From positions 19,031 to 83,030 of the forward strand of contig NZ_JACDUT010000013.1 in NCBI RefSeq assembly GCF_013761245.1: a DNA stretch of 64,000 nucleotides, read 5' to 3'. The DNA is from Thermaerobacillus caldiproteolyticus (lineage in GTDB: Bacteria; Bacillota; Bacilli; Bacillales; Anoxybacillaceae). The notes beneath the pieces are model-generated. The model ran no database searches, was not told the DNA's origin, and saw only the letters and a list, made by a program, of their open reading frames with translations. Made by a program: the position numbers and the translations under genes. Position 1 is the stretch's first letter. Each line of letters opens with the position of its first letter. Below, in pieces: positions 1 to 9,090 of this stretch.

Positions 1-561
1 TGCTGATACAATCACTCCCATGCTCGCAAGTGCTTTGGCGTTTTCAATCATCCGTTCAAAATACTTCTCGCGCTGCGCGATGCTTGGCTTGCGCTCCATC
101 ATCGCAAATCCGCCCTCAACAAAATCTTCCATCGTTCCCCAGTTATGCGAAATATGAAGCACGTCTAAGTAAGGAATAATATTTTCATAACGTTCTAGCT
201 CTAGTGTTAAATTTGAGTTGATTTGTGTACGCACTCCACGTTCATGGGCGTATTTTAATAGAGGAACAACGTATTCTTTTACCGATTTTAACGAAAGCAT
301 CGGTTCTCCGCCTGTAATGCTTAACGAGCGTAAGTGAGGAATTTCCTCCAGCCGTTGAATCAATAATTCAAGCGGTAACGCTTCCGGGTCTTTCGTTTGC
401 AATGTATAACCGACAGCGCAATGTTCACAGCGCATATTGCATAACGTGGTTGTCGTAAACTCAATATTTGTTAACTCCAATTGGCCGTATTGCTCAATAT
501 CTAAATACGCTTCCCATGGGTCAAAAGACGGTGTAATCGGTTCGAGTGTAAGACGGTTCAT
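1..561 (-). CDS. yfkAB: Radical SAM protein YfkAB, C-terminal part missing (cut by window edge)
   Basis: The minus-strand frame begins with ATG at 561 behind a GGAGA ribosome site and stays open to base 1, giving 187 codons of an incomplete gene. A CxxxCxxC motif at about residues 45-52 (Cys-Asn-Met-Arg-Cys-Glu-His-Cys) would hold the SAM-binding 4Fe-4S cluster, and an ITGGEPM motif follows, as in radical SAM enzymes. The sequence resembles the YfkAB/YfkB family, whose reaction I cannot name. It is transcribed away from the fumarase gene, with which it shares a 286-base intergenic region. Radical SAM assignment is firm; the YfkAB name rests on remembered similarity. Confidence 0.8.
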   Translation of the reverse strand, partial: MNRLTLEPITPSFDPWEAYLDIEQYGQLELTNIEFTTTTLCNMRCEHCAVGYTLQTKDPEALPLELLIQRLEEIPHLRSLSITGGEPMLSLKSVKEYVVPLLKYAHERGVRTQINSNLTLELERYENIIPYLDVLHISHNWGTMEDFVEGGFAMMERKPSIAQREKYFERMIENAKALASMGVIVSA

Positions 562-847
562 ATAAATCTCCTTTTCTCTGTAAATTCCTTGACCAACGTT
601 AATTATGAAAAACGATATAGATGGTTGTCAATTTTTTAAGCAGCGATCGTTATCACAACCTACCACTAAACTATGGACTTGAATCTCGGAATATGTGCAA
701 ACACGCAAAGAAAAAATAGCAACAAACAGATTTTTATTTTTTCCAGCGCAATCCGTTTTCTTTAGTCACGAAAAAAGAGTATAATAAATAAGAAAATTAT
801 TCTAAATATTAATACATAAGACGACCAAAGGGGAAGGGGCGTTTAGT

Positions 848-2395
848 GTGGAAAAGTTTCAACAAAGCATGTATCAACTTATTGTAGAAACGTCAACGAA
901 ATTGCCAAAAGATGTGCGCCGGGCGATTGCACGTGCCAAAGCAAGAGAAAATGCCGGTACACGTGCAGAAATGGCGTTAACAACGATTGCTGGCAACATC
1001 AAAATGGCGGATGAAAACGTATCGCCGATTTGTCAAGATACAGGTCTTCCGACGTTTAAAATTAAAGTGCCGGTCGGCGTCAACCAAATTAAGATGAAAG
1101 AGGCGATCCACGCTGCAATTGCTCAAGCAACAAAAGACGGCAAACTTCGTCCGAACTCTGTTGATTCATTAACAGGAGAAAATAGCGGTGACAACCTTGG
1201 CGTCGGCGTGCCTGTCATCAAATTTGAACAATGGGAAAAAGACTATATTGATGTCCGTTTAATTTTGAAAGGCGGCGGCTGTGAAAATAAAAACATTCAA
1301 TATAGCTTGCCTTGTGAGTTGGAAGGACTGGGACGAGCCGGCCGCGACTTAGACGGCATTCGCAAATGCATTTTACATGCGGTGTATCAAGCTCAAGGTC
1401 AAGGCTGTAGTGCCGGATTTATCGGGGTCGGTATTGGCGGAGACCGATCTTCCGGTTATGAATTAGCGAAAGAGCAGTTATTCCGTTCGGTTGATGATGT
1501 CAATCCTAACGAGCAACTTCGTCAGCTCGAAGAATACATTATGGAAAATGCAAACAAGCTTGGTATTGGAACGATGGGATTTGGCGGGGAAACGACATTG
1601 CTTGGCTGTAAAATCGGTGTTATGCATCGTATCCCGGCTAGCTTCTTCGTCTCCGTTGCATATAACTGTTGGGCATTCCGCCGTCTTGGTGTGAAAATCG
1701 ATCCGGAGACAGGCGAGATTCAAGAATGGTTCTATCAAGAAGGAGAAGATGTCGATTTTGCTAGGGAGCTGGAAAAGGCAGAACAACCCGCAGCAGCACA
1801 GCTTGGCGATAAACGTGAAATTGTGTTGGAAGCGCCGCTTACAGAAGAACAAGTACGGAATCTCAAAGTCGGCGACGTTGTTCGCATTAACGGAATGATC
1901 TATACAGGCCGCGATGCCATTCATAAATATTTGATGGATCATGACGCTCCTGTCGATTTAAATGGACAAATTATTTACCACTGTGGGCCGGTCATGTTAA
2001 AAGATGAAAGCGGTAACTGGCAGGTCAAAGCGGCAGGTCCAACGACAAGCATTCGCGAGGAACCTTATCAAGGTGAAATTATGAAAAAATTCGGTGTCCG
2101 TGCTGTCATTGGGAAAGGTGGAATGGGTGCCAAAACGCTTGCAGCGTTAAAAGAACATGGCGGCGTATATTTGAATGCCATCGGCGGTGCGGCGCAATAT
2201 TATGCCGACTGTATTAAATCCGTGGAAGGAGTTGATTTATTAGAATTCGGCATTCCGGAAGCGATGTGGCATTTAAAAGTAGAAAACTTTACCGCTGTCG
2301 TGACAATGGATTCACATGGCAACAGCCTGCATGAAGATGTGGAAAAGTCATCATTAGAGAAGCTGGCACAATTCAAAGAGCCGGTATTTAAATAA
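848..2395 (+). CDS. fumA: Fumarate hydratase class I (fused alpha and beta domains)
   Basis: A cytosolic TCA-cycle enzyme that interconverts fumarate and malate using an oxygen-sensitive 4Fe-4S cluster. The 515-residue protein has both class I domains in one chain: an alpha part (about 1-280) with candidate cluster cysteines C62 (PICQDTG), C145 (GGGCENKN) and C254 (LLGCKIG), and a beta part (about 330-515) with IGKGGMG. The start is GTG at 848, eight bases after a GGGGAAGGGG ribosome site. A strong terminator follows at once, so it is probably monocistronic. B. subtilis uses the unrelated class II fumarase (CitG); whether this organism also has one cannot be seen here. Substrate could differ slightly within the family, but fumarase is by far the likeliest. 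Confidence 0.9.
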   Translation: MEKFQQSMYQLIVETSTKLPKDVRRAIARAKARENAGTRAEMALTTIAGNIKMADENVSPICQDTGLPTFKIKVPVGVNQIKMKEAIHAAIAQATKDGKLRPNSVDSLTGENSGDNLGVGVPVIKFEQWEKDYIDVRLILKGGGCENKNIQYSLPCELEGLGRAGRDLDGIRKCILHAVYQAQGQGCSAGFIGVGIGGDRSSGYELAKEQLFRSVDDVNPNEQLRQLEEYIMENANKLGIGTMGFGGETTLLGCKIGVMHRIPASFFVSVAYNCWAFRRLGVKIDPETGEIQEWFYQEGEDVDFARELEKAEQPAAAQLGDKREIVLEAPLTEEQVRNLKVGDVVRINGMIYTGRDAIHKYLMDHDAPVDLNGQIIYHCGPVMLKDESGNWQVKAAGPTTSIREEPYQGEIMKKFGVRAVIGKGGMGAKTLAALKEHGGVYLNAIGGAAQYYADCIKSVEGVDLLEFGIPEAMWHLKVENFTAVVTMDSHGNSLHEDVEKSSLEKLAQFKEPVFK

Positions 2396-2407
2396 TTAAT
2401 CGCGAAA

Positions 2408-2438
2408 ACCGCTAGCGCTTATCTGCTAGCGGTTTTTT
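2408..2438 (+). terminator. Intrinsic terminator of fumA
   Basis: A nine-base stem (ACCGCTAGC / GCTAGCGGT) with an eight-base loop is followed by six T residues, thirteen bases after the fumA stop codon. Confidence 0.9.
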
Positions 2439-2774
2439 GAAGGATAAGAAAATATAAAATTTGAACCTCCGGCTCCAGCAACCAATCAGTTTACTTCTTG
2501 AATCAACATCGGTGCAAAGTTTGCGCAAATAATGACGCTTAAGAGTTTTTGCGGTCAAATCAGTCTTCTTTGAAGTGCAAGCACTTTTTACGTGGAAAGA
2601 AAATTGGCTCATCGCGTGAGCCAGGATGATGACATTTCGCTGTTTGCTCACCGGACACGGGCAGTTTTTAAATGAAATTAGGGTATTTGTCTTTTTTTAT
2701 GTAAAAAAATGGATTGATTAAACTGCCAATAAAAGAAAAACCTATTTTTAGCAACATGTTTAAGGGGGAGAACA
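2439..2774. other. Intergenic region before pdaA, no gene seen
   Basis: About 336 bases between the fumA terminator and pdaA. Frames on both strands are short and do not resemble any family I know. The last 90 bases are A/T-rich and probably contain the pdaA promoter; PdaA is expressed in the forespore in B. subtilis, but I could not mark a convincing promoter here. Confidence 0.5.
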
Positions 2775-3581
2775 ATGAAGAAATGGATTGTTGTTGTATC
2801 ATTATGTATGATGACCATATGTATCATCCTGCCTTATCAAGCAAACGCAATGTCCAACAAAGCGATTCACTGGGGGTTTAAGAGAAGCGAGAGTCATAAA
2901 CCTCCTTCCGCCGGCAAAGAACTTGATGATTTACTGGCGAAATATGACGCGTTTTATTTAGGAAATCCGAATAAAAAAGAAATTTATTTAACATTTGATA
3001 ACGGCTATGAAAACGGGTATACGGCGAAAATTTTAGACGTGTTAAAAGCCAAGCACGTGCCAGCGACGTTTTTTGTCACAGGGCATTATTTAGAAACCGC
3101 GCCGGATTTAGTGAAACGAATGGTAAAAGAAGGTCATATTGTCGGTAATCACTCGTGGCATCATCCCGATTTAACACAAGTCAGTGACGAAAAGCTGCGA
3201 AAAGAATTAGAATCTGTTCGTAAAAAAACAGAAGAGCTAACAGGACAAAAGGGGATGATGTACCTCCGTCCACCGCGGGGCATTTTTAGCGAGCGAACGA
3301 TGGCGATTGCTCGGGATCTTGGATATTACCACGTATTTTGGTCGCTTGCATTCGTCGATTGGCATATCGATAAGCAAAAAGGATGGCAATATGCTTACGA
3401 TAATATTGTGAAACAAATCCATCCAGGAGCGATTTTATTGCTTCATACCGTTTCAAAAGACAATGCCGATGCCTTAGCGAAAGTGATTGACGATTTGCGC
3501 AAACAAGGTTATACATTTAAAAGCCTCGATGATTTAATGATGGAAAAAATGATGCTTCATCCGTGGCTATTTACCCTTTGA
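2775..3581 (+). CDS. pdaA: Peptidoglycan N-acetylmuramic acid deacetylase PdaA
   Basis: In B. subtilis PdaA acts during sporulation on N-acetylmuramic acid lacking its peptide, leading to the muramic delta-lactam of spore cortex that germination enzymes recognise. The 268-residue protein matches the family length. A signal peptide ends near residue 25 (hydrophobic run, then AxA-like NANA). The NodB polysaccharide-deacetylase fold starts near residue 70, with the catalytic/metal Asp in TFDNGYE (D75; the usual second Asp is Asn, as in PdaA) and metal histidines H126 and H130 in NHSWHH. The ATG at 2775 follows AAGGGGGAGAAC. Its TGA stop lies inside the terminator stem. The neighbouring glycosylase gene is also next to pdaA in B. 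subtilis (yfjP). Confidence 0.92.
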   Translation: MKKWIVVVSLCMMTICIILPYQANAMSNKAIHWGFKRSESHKPPSAGKELDDLLAKYDAFYLGNPNKKEIYLTFDNGYENGYTAKILDVLKAKHVPATFFVTGHYLETAPDLVKRMVKEGHIVGNHSWHHPDLTQVSDEKLRKELESVRKKTEELTGQKGMMYLRPPRGIFSERTMAIARDLGYYHVFWSLAFVDWHIDKQKGWQYAYDNIVKQIHPGAILLLHTVSKDNADALAKVIDDLRKQGYTFKSLDDLMMEKMMLHPWLFTL

Positions 3582-3607
3582 ATGTTTTGTTCAAAGGGTT
3601 TTGTTTG
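3573..3607 (+). terminator. Terminator of pdaA overlapping its stop codon
   Basis: ACCCTTTGA pairs with TCAAAGGGT across a nine-base loop and is followed by TTTGTTT. The pdaA stop codon forms part of the left arm. Confidence 0.8.
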
Positions 3608-3639
3608 GCTTATAATAAAGGAAAAAAGGATGAAGATTG

Positions 3640-4506
3640 ATGTGGCAAGAACGAATCGAAGTAGCTGCTCCATATAATTTTTCTCGCGCATTAGAACGCT
3701 TAGCGCTTGATCCGCTATCGCATGTTGATGTAGAGCAGCAGCAAATTACCGTTCCTCTTTATATTCGAGATATTCCTGTTGCGGTTTCTGTACAAAGTAT
3801 CGGAACAAAGGATTCTCCGTGCTTTCTTGTGACGGCGGCACATTCTCCTTTAAAGGAAGAAATTCTAACGCGCATTTCGCATATTTTTCAATGGGACACA
3901 CCGCTTACGCCGATTCACGCTCATTTCTTAAAAACAGAATTAAAACCGCTTTTTATCAAGCATGAAGGAACGCCGCTTATATTGGAATTTGATCTTTATT
4001 TTTGCCTAATGAAATGTCTTATTCATCAGCAGCTGAACTTAAAATTTGCGTATCGGCTTACCGAACGATTTGTGAAAACATTTGGAAGAGAAATTGACGG
4101 TATATGGTTTTATCCACGTCCCGAAGACATTGCCGCACTCAACTATGATGAGCTCAAAAAACTGCAATTCAGCGGGCGAAAAGCCGAATATATCATTGAT
4201 ACATCCAAACTCATTGCAGCAGGAAAAATCAAGTTAGACGAGTTGGCGAAGGCGAGCGATGAGGAAATAACGAAAACACTACTGCAGATTCGCGGCATCG
4301 GTCCGTGGACAGTGCAAAACTTTCTTTTATTCGGGCTCGGAAGACCGAATTTGTTTCCAAAAGCAGATATTGGTTTGCAGAGAGCATTGCAACAGCTTTT
4401 ACATCTTAATGAGAAACCATCTACGGAACAGATGGAAGCGATAAGTAAAAAATGGGAGCCATATTTAAGTTATGCTTCTCTGTATTTGTGGAGAAGTATT
4501 GAATAG
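3640..4506 (+). CDS. yfjP: DNA-3-methyladenine glycosylase II, AlkA/YfjP type
   Basis: Base-excision repair enzyme removing alkylated purines from DNA. The 288-residue protein has an N-terminal AlkA-like domain and a helix-hairpin-helix GPD motif near residues 214-245: [11 protein letters not shown] followed by the catalytic aspartate in PKADIGLQ (D243). There are no four C-terminal cysteines, so it lacks the 4Fe-4S loop of MutY/Nth. The start could be TTG at 3637 or the next codon, ATG at 3640; I choose ATG because the AAAAAAGGA ribosome site lies nine bases before it. It is followed 13 bases later by the methyltransferase gene, so the pair may be cotranscribed. Position matches B. subtilis yfjP. 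Confidence 0.88.
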   Translation: MWQERIEVAAPYNFSRALERLALDPLSHVDVEQQQITVPLYIRDIPVAVSVQSIGTKDSPCFLVTAAHSPLKEEILTRISHIFQWDTPLTPIHAHFLKTELKPLFIKHEGTPLILEFDLYFCLMKCLIHQQLNLKFAYRLTERFVKTFGREIDGIWFYPRPEDIAALNYDELKKLQFSGRKAEYIIDTSKLIAAGKIKLDELAKASDEEITKTLLQIRGIGPWTVQNFLLFGLGRPNLFPKADIGLQRALQQLLHLNEKPSTEQMEAISKKWEPYLSYASLYLWRSIE

Positions 4507-4519
4507 AGGAGTTGGAGAT

Positions 4520-5899
4520 ATGGACAAAGCGACAATTCACATCAAGAAAGGACAACAGTTTCCGCTGACGATTAAGCGCCTCGGCATTAACGGGGAAGGT
4601 GTCGGTTATTTTAAAAAGCAAGTGGTTTTTGTGCCGGGGGCGCTTCCGGGAGAAGAAGTAGTCGTGGAAGCAACGAACATTCATCGAAAATACGCAGAAG
4701 CGAAAATCAAAAAAATCCGGAAACGCTCGCCGTATCGCGTTACACCGCGTTGTCCCGTTTATGAACAATGTGGTGGCTGTCAACTTCAACATTTGGATTA
4801 CGAATCCCAGCTTCGTGAAAAACGTGATATCGTTATTCAAGCGTTTGAGCGCCATTGCCGTCTTCCTATTGAAACGCTGCGGATTCAACCGACGATCGGC
4901 ATGGACAACCCTTGGTATTATCGCAATAAAAGCCAGTTTCAAGTCGGAAAGAGAAAAGAAAACGTCATTGCCGGCCTTTATGGGCTTAATTCTCATCAAT
5001 TAATTGATATATCGGAATGTTTTATTCAACATCAGGCAACGAATCGCGTCACCAATATCGTCAAAACGATTTTACAAGACTTGCGCATTCCGATTTACGA
5101 TGAGAGGACACGAACCGGACTTGTGCGGACGATTGTCGCAAGAGTCGGCTTTCATACGGGAGATGTGCAGCTTGTACTGATCACAACGAAAAGAGAAATG
5201 CCGCGCAGAGAGCTATTCATCGCAGAAATAAAGCGCCGACTTCCGGAAGTCAAATCGATTGTGCAAAATATTAATGGAGAGAAAACATCTCTCATTTTCG
5301 GCAAAGAAACATTGTTGCTAGAAGGGGAAGAATACATTCAAGAAGTGCTAGGAGATTTATCGTTTGAGCTGTCAGCGCGAGCATTTTTTCAATTAAATCC
5401 GATTCAAACGGTGAAATTGTATGATGAAGTGAAACGAGCCGCAGCATTGACGGGGAACGAAAAGGTCGTCGATGCATACTGTGGAGTCGGGACGATCGGG
5501 CTTTGGCTTGCGAAAGAAGCGGGGGAAATTCGCGGAATGGATACGATTCCGGAAGCAATTGAAGATGCGAAGAAAAATGCGGAAAGACACGGGTTGACAA
5601 ATACGATGTATGTGACGGGAAAGGCGGAAGTGCTGCTTCCTCAATGGATCAAAGCTGGGTGGAAGCCGGATGTTATCGTCGTCGACCCACCAAGAACCGG
5701 ATGTGACGAACAATTATTAAAAACCATTCTTCAAGTAAAGCCCAAAACCGTCGTTTACGTCTCCTGCAATCCATCAAGCCTAGCACGAGACGTTGACACG
5801 TTATTGGAGCGATACACTATCGACTACATCCAGCCTGTCGACATGTTTCCACATACCGCCCATGTGGAGTGTGTGGCGAAATTACAGCTCATATTGTAA
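4520..5899 (+). CDS. yfjO: 23S rRNA/tRNA uracil C5-methyltransferase, RumA/TrmA family
   Basis: SAM-dependent formation of 5-methyluridine in RNA. The 459-residue protein starts with a TRAM RNA-binding domain (about 7-65), then has cluster cysteines C78, C84 and C87 ([10 protein letters not shown]) with a fourth near the SECF motif, as in RlmD. The methyltransferase fold contains the SAM motif [18 protein letters not shown], and the catalytic Cys in [11 protein letters not shown] (about C416) with the general base Glu in FPHTAHVE near the C-terminus. ATG at 4520 follows GTTGGAG; an upstream in-frame extension would overlap yfjP. B. subtilis has two such enzymes (YefA/RlmCD and YfjO); the neighbours favour YfjO, but sequence alone does not separate the two. 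Confidence 0.88.
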   Translation: MDKATIHIKKGQQFPLTIKRLGINGEGVGYFKKQVVFVPGALPGEEVVVEATNIHRKYAEAKIKKIRKRSPYRVTPRCPVYEQCGGCQLQHLDYESQLREKRDIVIQAFERHCRLPIETLRIQPTIGMDNPWYYRNKSQFQVGKRKENVIAGLYGLNSHQLIDISECFIQHQATNRVTNIVKTILQDLRIPIYDERTRTGLVRTIVARVGFHTGDVQLVLITTKREMPRRELFIAEIKRRLPEVKSIVQNINGEKTSLIFGKETLLLEGEEYIQEVLGDLSFELSARAFFQLNPIQTVKLYDEVKRAAALTGNEKVVDAYCGVGTIGLWLAKEAGEIRGMDTIPEAIEDAKKNAERHGLTNTMYVTGKAEVLLPQWIKAGWKPDVIVVDPPRTGCDEQLLKTILQVKPKTVVYVSCNPSSLARDVDTLLERYTIDYIQPVDMFPHTAHVECVAKLQLIL

Positions 5900-5928
5900 C
5901 CAAAAAATAAACTGCTTTTCTCAGCTAA

Positions 5929-6237
5929 AATAAACACTCCGACTCGGACGGCCAAAAATCAATTTCCGAAATCCGGGTCGGATCTAGTTTAAATTCTCAC
6001 CATATCAACAATTGGGAAATACCCCCGATCGAAAAAATTTATTATAAATCGAAAAAACTATGGAAATTCACGATATTTAGTTTGAGTAGATACCTATTTT
6101 GTGATTATGAATTTTTTTTTGCGATCAAGGAGTGGCTGAATCTGCCTAAACCGCTTGCTTTGTTATCTCCGTATGTGATGTTTGCTTGTATATTAACAGT
6201 TTGGTCATTGACGTGCGTCATAACAACATCAACTTAA
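5929..6237 (+). other. Unassigned open frame without a normal start
   Basis: The region from 5900 to 6264 has no recognised gene. One plus-strand frame is open for 102 codons, ending in TAA at 6235. It has no ATG before codon 80 and no ribosome site. The encoded residues (for example NNWEIPPIEKIYYKSKK, and later a hydrophobic stretch around LALLSPYVMFACIL) read like real protein but match nothing I know. It could be a decayed gene or chance in A/T-rich DNA. Confidence 0.25.
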
Positions 6238-6264
6238 AGAGCGAGAGCTTCATCTTTAGCCAAA

Positions 6265-6459
6265 TCAGAAGTAAGTTGCTTGGAGAGTTAGCGCGATATA
6301 TTCTGTTTCTAAACTTCCAACTATAGCTGTTCTACCGATTGTTGCCTCATGACTTACTAAGACATCACTCTCTATTGCAAATTCTTTTTGGGAATTTTTT
6401 TGATTGAACATAATAATGCAACTACTCCCATCTTCTGTATAGAACCGGCAGTAGTCCAA
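6265..6459 (-). CDS. Hypothetical small protein downstream of the PLA2-like gene
   Basis: A 64-codon frame starting with TTG at 6459, one base after the stop codon of the phospholipase A2-like gene and in a different frame. The predicted product begins MDYCRFYTEDGS and has no recognised domain, signal or membrane segment. There is no clear ribosome site, so it would need translational coupling to the gene before it. It may be a genuine partner of that gene, a frameshifted tail, or not a gene. Confidence 0.35.
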   Translation of the reverse strand: MDYCRFYTEDGSSCIIMFNQKNSQKEFAIESDVLVSHEATIGRTAIVGSLETEYIALTLQATYF

Positions 6460-6460
6460 G

Positions 6461-6763
6461 CTATTTTCTAAATCTAGGATATCCCCCGCATCCGAGTGTT
6501 TTTAATCGCATAAATCGATACATAAGAGCGGCATGTCTGCCTTTCTGGGTATGCGGATTCATTTTAGAGCGGAGACAATCCATAAATTCGTAATCGCACG
6601 GACAAGATGGTATTCCTCGTTTTAGACAAAGGTCGTGTCTCATGCAGCAAGCATCTACATCGTTAATCGGTGCACCTGGTCCGCTACATCCTGGTCCGCA
6701 CCATCTATATCCCGGAAAAATACAAAAACCCGGCGAATTCTTTCTCCTTGTTTTTCTGTACAA
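6461..6763 (-). CDS. Small phospholipase A2-like protein ('parvovirus coat VP1-like')
   Basis: A 100-residue cysteine-rich protein. Residues 19-30 (Tyr-Arg-Trp-Cys-Gly-Pro-Gly-Cys-Ser-Gly-Pro-Gly) match the calcium-binding loop of secreted phospholipase A2, and residues 36-46 give the catalytic helix DACCMRHDLC with the His43-Asp44 pair; D57 in CDYEFMD may be the second catalytic acid. Ten cysteines could form disulfides, but no signal peptide is visible. Similar short Bacillus proteins are annotated as parvovirus VP1-like because VP1 has the same PLA2 fold. The start is TTG at 6763, five bases after an almost perfect AGGAGGTGA. Enzymatic activity and any role in spores or phage are not shown by the sequence. 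Confidence 0.75.
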   Translation of the reverse strand: MYRKTRRKNSPGFCIFPGYRWCGPGCSGPGAPINDVDACCMRHDLCLKRGIPSCPCDYEFMDCLRSKMNPHTQKGRHAALMYRFMRLKTLGCGGYPRFRK

Positions 6764-6936
6764 AATGTCACCTCCTAGAACATCTTTTTAATAAATTATG
6801 AAAAAATTTTTATAGTGAAATTCCAAAAGCCCTGATATATGTCAACTTGGTGCAACATCCTTTCAATATGCATATGAGAAATTCATAGCTGGCGAAAGAA
6901 AATGACCATTAACAGTAAAAAAGAAGCTACAACAAT

Positions 6937-7382
6937 TTAGGCAAGCACTGTTAATCCTAATGAAAAATGCAATTTTAGATATAGAAAAATGGAAATATAG
7001 AAGTGACTGCTTTTTATTCTGAAAAGAAAAGTAACATCATCATAGTGATTTCCAACAATCGATTTTATTTCCGCCTGTTTTTCTTTGTATCGTTTCAGTT
7101 CTTTTAGGAGAAAGCCGATTATGTGGTTAATGACGCGCTGGGAAGCCCCTGTTTTAAAATCCTCAAATCGAAATCCACCTTCGGAGTAAATTAAGTTTCG
7201 CCGAATATGAGTTCGCGAGTTGGCAAAATCGATGTCTTGCCATTTAAGCCATAAAACCTCGCCTCGACGCATCACGGTATAAGCCGCAGTGAGAAAGAGC
7301 ATATAGTATATGACATTTTCTAATTTAGCCAAATGTAATAAAAAATCGATTGAGTTTTTCCCGTGTCCATGTCACATATGCT
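6937..7382 (-). pseudogene. Remnant of a phage-type tyrosine recombinase (integrase)
   Basis: The residues AAYTVMRRGEVLWLKWQDIDF followed by HIRRNLIY fit the box I region of tyrosine recombinases, with the first catalytic Arg in MRRGE (the usual TGMRRGE has become TVMRRGE). Upstream, TWTREKLNRF lies in another frame, so a frameshift sits near 7335-7345. The later catalytic H-x-x-R and the nucleophilic Tyr are missing; the frame instead runs into unrelated residues. The N-terminal DNA-binding domain is also absent. It is a broken fragment, and marks this interval as a former prophage or integrative element. Confidence 0.8.
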
Positions 7383-7742
7383 CTCTTTCTTCCTTGGGGG
7401 ATGTTCACTTTTATGATAGAAATAGAAGGGGATGATTTTATGGATGAGAAATTCATAAGTAGAAAATTAATAAACCTATAAAACAAAATAAAAAAGAGGG
7501 ATTTTAGTAATATAAAGGATAAGCTGAAATTAGATATTTTATATTAGAAAATATACCGAATCAGACATGTCACAGCTTAGCCAGTCAATGTTGATCACTG
7601 CTCGTAGTTACTAATAAGTTTTAGAAACATTAGGCTTTGTTAAACGTTAATGTTGATTTTCGTTATTTTTATTGAACTAATAAACTACATTATTCTTGTA
7701 AAGATCCCAATGCTATCATCAAGAGAAGTTGGAGGGAATCTT
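7383..7742. other. Intergenic region before the SDR gene
   Basis: A/T-rich DNA without a supported gene. It contains one copy of a 26-base motif (7634-7659) that recurs at 16704-16729. The last 20 bases carry the ribosome site of the SDR gene. Confidence 0.4.
7634..7659 (+). repeat. 26-base repeat, copy 1
   Basis: GCTTTGTTAAACGTTAATGT and the following GATTT match the stretch at 16704-16729 with two differences. Both copies lie in the decayed island close to broken mobile genes, so they may be left-over ends of the same kind of insertion sequence; that is inference. Confidence 0.45.
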
Positions 7743-8603
7743 GTGAATCAGACTTTCGACAAACAACCTGTTGCATTTGTTACAGGAGCTTCAAGCGGCT
7801 TTGGTTTGCTGACAAGTGTGGCACTTGCCAGCGAAGGCTATCGCGTGCTGGCTTCAATGAGAGACTTGGATAACAAAGGACGGCTGGAAGCAGCGGCTAA
7901 AGAAGCGGGTGTAACAGATCGGATTGAGATAATCCAATTGGATGTGACCGATTTTTCCGCCGCGGAAGCTGTGATTCAGGATGTGATTCACCGTTACGGA
8001 CGAATTGATCTGTTGGTGAACAATGCGGGGTATGCAGCGGGCGGCTTCACGGAGGAACTTGCTGTTGAAGAATGGCGGCGGCAATTTGAAACCAATTTTT
8101 TCGGTTTGGTGGCAGTGACGAAAGCTGTTTTGCCGTCGATGAGGAAACGCAGAAGCGGCAAGATTGTGAATATAAGCAGTATTAGCGGACGGATCGGATT
8201 CCCCTCTATGGGACCTTATGTGGCATCCAAGTTTGCGGTGGAAGGATTCAGCGAGTCTTTGCGTATGGAGATGCTACCGTACGGCGTTCATGTAGTTTTG
8301 ATTGAACCGGGATCCTATAAAACGGATATCTGGTCAAAGGGGATGGGAGCGGTAACGATCAATCCGAATTCTCCTTATGTTAAAGAGATGAAGGAAATTT
8401 TGAAATATGTCAACCAAGTTGCTGACACGGCACCTGCTCCGGATGAAGTGATCCAACAAATTGTGCAAGTAGCAAAGTCTCCCTATCCGAAATTGCGGTA
8501 TCCGGTTGGCAAAGGCGTGAAGTTAGGAATTGTCTTGAAAAATGTACTGCCGTGGAAGTGGTGGGAGCGGATAGTGACAAAACGTTTTTGGAAGGGATCA
8601 TGA
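7743..8603 (+). CDS. Short-chain dehydrogenase/reductase family oxidoreductase
   Basis: A probable cytosolic NAD(P)-dependent oxidoreductase of unknown substrate. The 286-residue protein has the Rossmann glycine motif TGASSGFG at about residues 14-21, NNAG near 95, the catalytic Ser in NISSISG and the YVASK catalytic Tyr/Lys pair. The longer C-terminal part fits the classical SDR group that acts on lipophilic alcohols or ketones. I use GTG at 7743 because TTGGAGGGA lies just before it; the frame is open upstream into A/T-rich DNA. It sits among decayed phage and IS genes, has its own terminator and looks intact and somewhat richer in G+C than its surroundings, consistent with transfer. Confidence 0.82.
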   Translation: MNQTFDKQPVAFVTGASSGFGLLTSVALASEGYRVLASMRDLDNKGRLEAAAKEAGVTDRIEIIQLDVTDFSAAEAVIQDVIHRYGRIDLLVNNAGYAAGGFTEELAVEEWRRQFETNFFGLVAVTKAVLPSMRKRRSGKIVNISSISGRIGFPSMGPYVASKFAVEGFSESLRMEMLPYGVHVVLIEPGSYKTDIWSKGMGAVTINPNSPYVKEMKEILKYVNQVADTAPAPDEVIQQIVQVAKSPYPKLRYPVGKGVKLGIVLKNVLPWKWWERIVTKRFWKGS

Positions 8604-8703
8604 TGGAAAAAGATAGAGTGAAGAGCCGGAGTTTACGGTTCAGCAAAATTACAGTCCGACAATATTTTTTGTTACTTCACTAATGGGGTTCGATAGTTCA
8701 ATT

Positions 8704-8732
8704 AACCGCTCTTATTATAGGCGGTTTTTCTT
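8704..8732 (+). terminator. Terminator downstream of the SDR gene
   Basis: AACCGC and GCGGTT form a stem around an eleven-base loop, followed by TTTTCTTTTT. Confidence 0.7.
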
Positions 8733-8735
8733 TTT

Positions 8736-8936
8736 GTCAAAAATCAACAAACGATAACAGAGCTAAACATTAAAAACATAGAATGTAATATTTCTCGTTT
8801 AAATGATGCCATACCATTGCTTGTGAGAAGTGTTGAGATTGCGGAATCACTAAAAGAATCAATCGATGTTGCTGTTTCTAAAACGAAAAAAGAAGCGGAA
8901 AGTAGGTGGAGAAAAGTAATGGATAAAGTGAATTAA
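8736..8936 (+). pseudogene. Remnant of a small coiled-coil (phage-like) protein
   Basis: From just after the SDR terminator a plus-strand frame is open for about 66 codons to TAA at 8934. Its residues are charged and helical (TELNIKNIECNISRLNDAIP, then SVEIAESLKESIDVAVSKT), typical of small coiled-coil phage or membrane-anchored proteins. There is no start codon or ribosome site at its left end, so it looks like a truncated gene. No family recognised. Confidence 0.4.
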
Positions 8937-9090
8937 TTAACAGCAGATTGCAATACAAGGATTTGCCAATGCAGTAATGGAGTTAGTTCAAAAAATATTT
9001 ACCTAATAAATCATCCTTCGGGGTGTTTTTTTATTTGTATAATGAAGGAAAATATCTCCTTTTGTTGAATATTAAAATTGGTGATGATAT

